Assembly (NCBI GenBank): GCA_049239925.1
Contig: JBMLTO010000041.1
Location: 1 to 21,611, forward strand
Source of the DNA: Legionella_A sp049239925
GTDB lineage: Bacteria > Pseudomonadota > Gammaproteobacteria > Legionellales > Legionellaceae
Reading direction: 5' to 3'
Length of the DNA stretch: 21,611 bases
Positions 18,701 through 21,611 of this stretch are shown here, in pieces. The notes beneath the pieces are model-generated. The model saw only the letters and a program-made list of their open reading frames with translations. It was not told where the DNA came from and did no database searches. Position numbers and translations under genes: made by a program. The first letter of the stretch is position 1, and the number at the start of each line of letters is the position of its first letter.

Positions 18701-21189
18701 TCCAAGAGAATCGCATAATCAGATATCAGAAAATTGAGTCTGATAAAAAAGACGCTATCTTGGGTCAATAGCCCGTTTTTTTGGTAAACATGAAGACCAT
18801 TGTTAATGAATGAATCAAATTGATTCAAAAACTGTTGTTCATGCTCAAGTGCCAGCTCATGTAATAATAATGCCGGTTGACATAAATTGGCTTCCAAATA
18901 AGTCTTCACAGGATTTGAAGTCAGTTTCTGATGTTCGCGATTGAAATAATCTATCGATAACCTAATTTGAGACAAGGGTGACCGTCTCAAATGCCAAAGT
19001 TCCCGCGCTGCGGGCTTACAGCCATCGAGCTTAGGAGACATGGGATTTAGCTGATTCGCATTCTCTGAAGAATATTCCCTGCTTACAAAAGGCTCATCCG
19101 CGGATAATACCGAAAAAACAATCGGATTTATTAGACTATATTTGTACTTTACTACAGAATGCTCGATATCCTTAGGGATACCACAGATATAGAAGAAGTA
19201 GTCATTATTGTTGAGGTTGAAATTTTTTCCAGGCCAACTTCGGGGATTCCAATTAAGCCAATCATTTCCAGGGCACCCTTTATTAAAACTGATGCACAAT
19301 GATTCTATTACCCATTGTTTTTTAAATAGGTTATAGAGCGATGGATGCTGACCATTACTTGTCAGCGTATCGAAATGAAAGGCTATATATACAGCTGCTT
19401 CAAGGTTATATCTTTTGATTTTTTTACACAGTTCTGATTTTATAAGACCATATTTCTCGTGAAATTTAGACTTCAATTCGCCCACAAACTCAGGTGCAAG
19501 CTGTATTTCGCTGACTATAATGTTATAATATTTAAATAAATCGATTAGCCCTCCAGAAATATACCTAGATGTCTTCAGTTTTGTGCTACTAATCAGTCGT
19601 TGGTCCAGTCTAGGGTGGTTGGTTGCTCGATATACAGAATAACATTCGCGCCTATTTGAAACATCCATCATTGCTTCAATAAAAAATTCATCTAGGAACT
19701 GCTTACCATTTTTGGTGAATGGATAGGTGTGGGTGAGGCAAGTAGTAACCGCGATAATGCTTTGTTTGACAACTAACATTCTGGGCAATACCACCCCTCT
19801 GCCATAAACAGTCTGACAGCCTAAATAGTAGAGTCTTTGCAGTTCATACATGAGCAAATTAAATTCATAAACCTCATCACTTGAAACTAAGGATGCGTAA
19901 TAATCACACAAGGGTTCTTGCAGTGAATTTGGTAATGGCAAGATTGTAAAAAAATATTCTAATTGTTCGATTAGCGTGTCGTTTTGTTGGTTTTTAAGGA
20001 GTTGTTTACTATTTTCAAGTAAGTCCTGCATATTTGACAACAAATCTATCCCTCCTTTGATTTCCATAGGAGAGGGGATTTCGTAAAATTGAGGTTCCAC
20101 TTGAAGTAACTCAGACACATCATGAACGGTTGGAAGCAGTGAACCAGGGATGGTTAATATTGTCGGCATACCCTGTTCAATAGTTGATTCATTGGGGTTG
20201 GAATTCGCTCTAACCTGTGTAATGCGGGTTAAAATTTCAAGTAATGGCTTGCTTTCCTCTAGTTGTTCCTGAGCGCTAAAGATCGTTTGCAGTATACGCA
20301 GGTTGTGTTGGATTGCTGTTTCAAGTAACGGATGATAAGTTTCAATAGATAACCGATTATCTTTAGTCAGCCCATTAACATAATCATAGAGTGCATGCGT
20401 TTTGAAGCGATACATGAATAATCGGTAATCTTGTTCCGATGAAAAATAGGATTTTAATAATTGATGCAGTACCCGTTGGGTACATGTTCCAGAAAGTTGC
20501 CCGGCAGTGTGGAGATATTCTGCTTTCCGATTAGGGTCTTTGACTAATTCACCTTTCACATAATGTATTTTTGGAAAAACACGCAGGTATAAGTAATCTT
20601 CATCGTAGGATATTTTTTTAGCCTCACCGTTGAGCTCAATCGTCATAGGATAAATTAAATCTGCAATGAAAAGCCCGAGGTCATGCAGAATAGCATTATA
20701 TTGTGGGATACGGTAACACAGAAACGGGTCGTATAGTTCTTCTGTCAAAGAAGATTGTCGTCTATGATGTAGCAGGCCAGCACCTGAATTAATCACTGTA
20801 AAAAATAAGTTACCCTCATTATCTTGATAAAATTCATAGAGTAATGCGTGGCCATTGGATTTATTTTTCCAGCCACCAGGCATATAAATTTTTATAAAGG
20901 GTTTAGTGGTTTGTACGTCCCGCAAAACCTCAATTGCAAATTTAAGTACATCGTCAGAGGTCTTGATAGCAGAGATTAACGATTCATAATGGCTGAGCCG
21001 CTTACTCATCTGCTGAAGGCCATCAATTAACTCTGAATGCAACTTAAGATTGGTGCTGCCTGTGATGAATTGAGTCAGATAAAGAATAGTTGTTTTGAAA
21101 GTGTTACCTTCTAAGCCATAACTACCCGCTAAATAAGCATCGCCATTAATGTGGCCAAATAGTTTTTCATCAATATTAATTAAGGGCAT
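9703..21189 (-). CDS. Giant DUF3638/DUF3645-like P-loop protein with N-terminal protease-like triad
   Basis: One uninterrupted frame of 3828 codons (about 435 kDa). N-terminus: GHALLYEF with His114, VINSGAG with Asn134 and AGQLSGTC with Gln231/Cys236, an order and spacing like CE-clan cysteine proteases. Residues about 300-990 look helical, about 990-1240 beta-rich; ALYLAYVYLGSHEYQLAFDM near 1300 is TPR-like. The core carries EKVIMGGGKSKVILP (Walker A, Lys1959), LMIDEVHQELLL (Walker B, Asp2099/Glu2100), MSGTPSNYQ (2407 on), VIGVDIKQ (Asp2570) and FQGVMRLRE (2593 on). These equal the SF2-like motifs of the DUF3638/DUF3645 family; the DE..ELLLKNKLNYSLGEG stretch and the Glu/Gln/Val-rich segment near 2760-2790 fit it too. 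The C-terminal third has LRV-like helical repeats with a recent 161-codon tandem duplication (about 3274-3583), then a hydrophobic segment at about 3722-3750 and a polar tail. Start: ATG 21189, weak Shine-Dalgarno. Function is unproven. A translocated host-directed effector acting on ubiquitin-type substrates is my best inference. Confidence 0.9.
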   Translation of the reverse strand: MPLINIDEKLFGHINGDAYLAGSYGLEGNTFKTTILYLTQFITGSTNLKLHSELIDGLQQMSKRLSHYESLISAIKTSDDVLKFAIEVLRDVQTTKPFIKIYMPGGWKNKSNGHALLYEFYQDNEGNLFFTVINSGAGLLHHRRQSSLTEELYDPFLCYRIPQYNAILHDLGLFIADLIYPMTIELNGEAKKISYDEDYLYLRVFPKIHYVKGELVKDPNRKAEYLHTAGQLSGTCTQRVLHQLLKSYFSSEQDYRLFMYRFKTHALYDYVNGLTKDNRLSIETYHPLLETAIQHNLRILQTIFSAQEQLEESKPLLEILTRITQVRANSNPNESTIEQGMPTILTIPGSLLPTVHDVSELLQVEPQFYEIPSPMEIKGGIDLLSNMQDLLENSKQLLKNQQNDTLIEQLEYFFTILPLPNSLQEPLCDYYASLVSSDEVYEFNLLMYELQRLYYLGCQTVYGRGVVLPRMLVVKQSIIAVTTCLTHTYPFTKNGKQFLDEFFIEAMMDVSNRRECYSVYRATNHPRLDQRLISSTKLKTSRYISGGLIDLFKYYNIIVSEIQLAPEFVGELKSKFHEKYGLIKSELCKKIKRYNLEAAVYIAFHFDTLTSNGQHPSLYNLFKKQWVIESLCISFNKGCPGNDWLNWNPRSWPGKNFNLNNNDYFFYICGIPKDIEHSVVKYKYSLINPIVFSVLSADEPFVSREYSSENANQLNPMSPKLDGCKPAARELWHLRRSPLSQIRLSIDYFNREHQKLTSNPVKTYLEANLCQPALLLHELALEHEQQFLNQFDSFINNGLHVYQKNGLLTQDSVFFIRLNFLISDYAILLDPARFASRFFKVHLQLTTYLSTQVDKNIQASLHRYRFLTGQRLLELEHHFEAAKDALFGETLRSYFYIMRSNNPYELLDKDWLNQVHLAIHKFKRYLSLHPELTTIPLVQAVISDLTGDEPQIWQCQGRFPVYDVVSGQDQANKLKLNIVYGLILKDGMAQRPIPSFILEHPITKMLGFGNQLSCLSANNDSVYILQHPYKNCRLCFVVLKNMSFNIYHEFMLASISATWFQLIGLSDEQQHQYSIKSKLLPTVNLPTYLKGGDWLGWLNTNQMILTDTKNNQIQFHSDGNPTGIWFKPISGAGQLCHSYGHINFQLYKFESPGFVSTIQHQSGFVIKLLRYNLNFFVANHLQPVKFVWNDVVYQLNNKENPFKSGIASLLFSSGEQQILILAVQPFIVDSEKKRNPDNHYYYLSQDTKMSALEEWLKEQKNTSSLWQYNGTEKYLVLQYKNGTVYPQTPGEALYLAYVYLGSHEYQLAFDMLTKCETELGGLDGTYEELHYLYWIVKGLPLVLRNDKNLSISSPPVIACQLKALAMLTNFLRQDKSIVFPKPYFDANTVNGAYERYVLSEISNFYSQIDNIIHLLFKKMQIMRRELPLRFILSDDECESLLGWYFLQSPDKGGDCREIAGAIGYEHTKLRLTSLHREYLALDTIAKISRSAEYDHYRRNQINQTLKLNAGVASIASKLVYKPINAKSIDILSYSSLLHDEEQQHEPKKVDAIMDSLDSRMTGEAMRQNLGTYLQIASTPNHKHQEKLKHFCIATLLANHKIPTNSSNDSLLMFCNVLYRIISAKKIPSGHEIKAIYEWVDLVNNLPLPPDICALDWDFSERISLITATEIWKNLPAMNSPIPPKIEQKNNNRLPFIAHFSEIWNQLKSEWKSIEDHFNQEKRKLSWKKGEGEQPFSNHEFTIGTMAFEQLKQQKDFAHKKLDSQLLLDLEKQVNQITIDLHKRLANQTAELLRIANQLLDGSRLTTWSIEVAAQQRMMLTIEELLKLYFQNDIANYANRTQLSPDDITILHSQILQFVADKLILNQLEQLRSHLRGHLKLINKNAESANLQQKSYELAKIIFADNLVSVIDDPELSILQFHTGHLLRNQQIQVLQQLLRPNQQRQYEERIEKVIMGGGKSKVILPILAKRKATGANLVVIEVPPSLLHTNYVDLKATSISLFGQTAHLFEFNRNSNHTSRRLAQLHEHLTRIMVNKDYLITTGSALQSLELKYLELLLVPPQNNATENDRNALIEWEGQISNLNQLILLFKYRADLMIDEVHQELLLKNKLNYSLGEGFAMPRSMIETSLELYQFMYHVELTGVSNLDKTKNYKVSDVLLNHSLLIYDYQYQELMVCLTKAVFTHPKSPLSLYLTDIENGDKEALRLYFLGQSSVIPDYVMQAEPMVREQFAFYKMQLSHLLAYTLRRKPGVHYGPSHLIKEYQGMVAIPYKANNVPNERSRFGNFLETNNYTIQWMMIMGMSKELCRCMLSDWLAQAYSENKTSLDETTVAAIFNTLVQPSHLRFSMLDLDDEAQFNQIYNLLSRNRACIIEVLKTRILPHIKMDMSVLHSNACNHVDLVRSCQGMSGTPSNYQTFHQRLTYEPALTDGTEGYVYNGLLAKKPKIIQVDFTNTKAFIEEIFTKCSREQCIRALIDIAATFKAVSNIEVAILLAAYVHSHAEKFQLPKPVKHILFFHNNCLSAIKVQSFTGTPQLIQLKSSEINDINQRLMSLPEERFTYYDQAHVIGVDIKQAAHAHALVMVDHQTTFDAFFQGVMRLRELVDGHQTLDLIIPSSLQDKSIKSIVQSMYRQQQLDLQEQLIDAAKLKITNLIRNNLLERLLSLQGQQSPQDQTKLAQRYQSYFIEAHYLDFFQRFGQVSIKHDTASFLSAYQTRHFENWAKLIGKTLSSPERTAMNEQLKTIVDQVCNTAGCPPTYVANSSMLGEAVEIQYQVQVEQYLEKETQLECYEKNLEPNPYTPLKSAFKETKTLNELLKSSGSTFDMGFSDNITTTINYYKTYKQQKNLLSLLKPVHALFFTQTSDKLDCIILSATECYVMIQTFDFPSHSSWLSTTQHTILAGKPPQDYLENKEYQVIIEQIRFFNGEYNLLINQVHTLSWLLKDTKQKLDFFDQYLSPNRETLPLHEQQLRTLLSEQSEVMKFVFDQYPFINEQFQWKSKYPECENFNISGYIALANALKDMRLGLKDQVIKVDWDVPLLANQYIGEHLKRLEQVESIFSSICKYYESPCSSSKRSMLASLKDHELASLLSVFPELKLFTGDNPVLLAWVNEYKILTFLMPFLPKKFLKPMMLMAMPGIYEQITSDEIKQLLPAAENNPYILYGLLINPTVNMEIPWVDSLVTQINDCYSFEAILQHKHLSALSKHHLIEKAMELNCSRRLLEAFASDTIVFEDLMKMIAEHPRVSNDMLAYIFVNTTQSSTFSLVTKNPLFKHTQQTLEVCMNDDKILELDRLFHIAWSLGLLNSYWKMLLAKFAKADISLALIKQLCDWIDNSSSLEELVNSLIATGKFDDAMLRLVDAHRCCTNSLRVIIAKNHNISDTSLMMLMGHEHDEDLMKVIAEHPQVSPDTLIHICVNTTQSSRRSLVMNNCYFKHTQQTLEVCMNDDEILELDRLFHIAWSLGLLNSYWKMLLAKFAKADISLALIKQLCDWIDNSSSLEELVNSLIATGKFDDAMLRLVDAHRCCTNSLRVIIAKNHNISDTSLMMLMGHEHDEDLMKVIAEHPQVSPDTLIHICVNTTQSSTVSLVTKNPLFKHTQQTLEACINHDYLTLDSLFHLAQSLGLFNPYLKQKFVAASLKKYLNEVGQIKNSFYKELVQLKQQVHKVHDNVSDVQELFNGIENAGVALFDTLILSSEQAFIQQALEKFQYSCKEYIECADGKMGHGWLYQIIECLVKMISAVLVGAGMILVAPLGQGLSNSAHRETYHATFFNRHKTEASKALFEFDPINKKYTQDILSSAQKDQTNQLSYDHYMMENPILVDAQAPRTA
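10443..10887. repeat. Tandem 483-bp duplication, copy A (coding)
   Basis: 445 bp identical to 10926-11370 apart from one base (C at 10851, T at 11334, a Glu/Lys difference). The offset is 483 bp, exactly 161 codons, so the frame is kept. Degenerate continuations of the unit extend beyond both sides (10290-10442 and 11371-11520), showing an older repeat array in which one unit was recently copied. Confidence 0.95.
10926..11370. repeat. Tandem 483-bp duplication, copy B (coding)
   Basis: Partner of 10443-10887. Each unit encodes helices around RLFHIAWSLGLLNSYWKMLL, ALIKQLCDWIDNSSSLEELV, LRVIIAKNHNISDTSLMMLM, DLMKVIAEHPQVSPDTLIHI and CYFKHTQQTLEVC. The recurring pattern of two hydrophobics, Ala/Thr, Lys/Glu, Asn/His-Pro, then a polar turn and a helix resembles leucine-rich repeat variant (LRV) units. 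Confidence 0.95.
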
Positions 21190-21333
21190 AAGTCATCAGA
21201 TGCACAAAAAATGACTCATGATAACACAAACAGGGATATTTTTAACATAAAAAATTATTTTTAAGGGCCTTAGCAGGATTACTCCAGAGTATGTCTCTGG
21301 ATGACGCATGACGTTCATGAACATGGTTTTGAT
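21190..21333. other. Upstream region of the giant gene
   Basis: Contains a 6-bp inverted repeat AGTCAT (21191-21196) and ATGACT (21211-21216) immediately before the giant gene start, which could be an operator or a leader hairpin. A hairpin TCCAGAG-tatgt-CTCTGGA (21283-21301) lies downstream of the transporter fragment without a following T-run. A weak -10-like TATCAT on the minus strand (about 21222-21217) has no good -35. No confident promoter. Confidence 0.4.
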
Positions 21334-21513
21334 TTAGGCTGCTCGTAGAGCCTCGATTGGATTAAGTTTTGAGGCTTTATAAGCAGGGTAAAAACCAAAA
21401 AATATGGAAGTAAGTACTAAAAAACCAAATCCTACCAATGACGGGAGCAAGAAGAGTTCAAAATGCCATCCAGAAACCACAGAAACAAGATAAGCGTATA
21501 TCGGGGGCACCCA
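21334..21513 (-). pseudogene. 3' fragment of a MacB/FtsX-type ABC transporter permease
   Basis: The minus-strand frame ends ...SIFFGFYPAYKASKLNPIEALRAA and a TAA stop at 21334. This is the highly conserved C-terminus of MacB/LolC-like permeases with the FtsX domain: the last membrane helix VGFGFLVLTSIFFGFYPAYK followed by the KAxxLxPIEALR signature. Upstream the frame closes at a TAA at 21514-21516, and recognisable permease sequence fades near 21500, where a short repeat copy begins. Only about 55-59 of some 400 or more residues remain. Either the gene was broken by insertion or rearrangement at the repeat, or its 5' part continues elsewhere. Such permeases work with an ATPase and export or extract lipoproteins or macrolides; this fragment cannot. 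Confidence 0.8.
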
Positions 21514-21562
21514 TTAGTATCGTATATCAAGGTCAGGTCTTTCACTTTGACTTTTATCTTAT
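21496..21562 (+). repeat. Short repeat copy at the transporter breakpoint
   Basis: TATCGGGGGCA (21499-21509) matches 9659-9669. After it comes GGTCAGGTCTTTCACTTTGA followed by CTTTTATCTT (21531-21560), which matches 8033-8063 at nearly all positions, allowing single-base gaps. The copy starts where homology to the ABC permease stops, so it marks a junction. The sequence after it (21563-21611) contains GCTGCG and CGCAGC as inverted arms (21572-21577 and 21594-21599) and no gene. Confidence 0.6.
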
Positions 21563-21611
21563 AGAGTAGAGCTGCGTTCTTCGTGAGTTGTTCGCAGCCC
21601 CCTCGTTAGAA

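Noticed and set aside
21168..21189. PmrA-like box (CTTAAT...ATATT) near the giant gene start
   Set aside because: It lies inside the coding sequence (codons for LINI), downstream of the start, so it is not in a promoter position.
21283..21301. TCCAGAG-tatgt-CTCTGGA hairpin as terminator of the permease fragment
   Set aside because: The stem is perfect, but no T-tract follows on the minus strand. Left as an unassigned hairpin.

Overview
The window is AT-rich and its housekeeping genes are those of a gammaproteobacterium. The neighbourhood bamE / rnfH-ratA next to fur, the UvrA, Fur and BamE sequences, and a giant protein family I associate with intracellular and amoeba-associated bacteria together suggest a Legionellales-like, host-associated organism. 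That taxonomic guess is inference; no rRNA or other marker is present.

Layout. (1) 1-391: a gene-free edge with a REP-like GC-rich palindrome (about 49-140) and the end of an IS5-type insertion sequence (292-391). (2) 388-5414: core block. uvrA (minus) diverges from a secreted double-BON-domain protein (plus). These are followed by an N-formylglutamate amidohydrolase-like gene (plus) that converges on fur (minus). The uvrA stop codon lies in the IS-end sequence. (3) 5461-6069: a decayed IS5-family element with about 50-bp terminal inverted repeats and a broken transposase, inserted 47 bp upstream of fur. (4) 6201-7887: bamE (plus) converges, over a bidirectional terminator, on a three-gene minus-strand operon (esterase, ratA, rnfH) in which each start overlaps the previous stop by 14 nt. 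(5) 7888-21189: accessory region. About 0.56 kb with an inverted repeat pair is followed by an unrecognised 393-aa gene with a good promoter and RBS. A single uninterrupted 3828-codon minus-strand gene (9703-21189) fills the rest. (6) 21190-21611: intergenic DNA, the last 59 codons of a MacB/FtsX-type ABC permease, and another copy of the short repeat where that gene breaks off.

The most interesting object is the 3828-aa protein (roughly 435 kDa). It has a Walker A-like MGGGKS at about residue 1955, a Walker B-like LMIDE at 2096-2100, an SGT motif at 2408, and GVD / QGVMRLR motifs at 2568 / 2594. Together these match the large DUF3638/DUF3645 P-loop family, known mostly from eukaryotes and some intracellular bacteria. 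Its N-terminus carries a His114...Asn134...Gln231-x4-Cys236 arrangement in the order of CE-clan (ULP/YopJ-like) cysteine proteases. Its C-terminal part contains a very recent 483-bp in-frame tandem duplication, helical LRV-like repeats and a hydrophobic tail segment. A host-directed, possibly ubiquitin-pathway effector is the working idea. It is not shown by the sequence alone.

The giant gene and its convergent 393-aa neighbour are bracketed by copies of one short repeat family and end next to a truncated transporter gene, which fits an acquired or rearranged segment.
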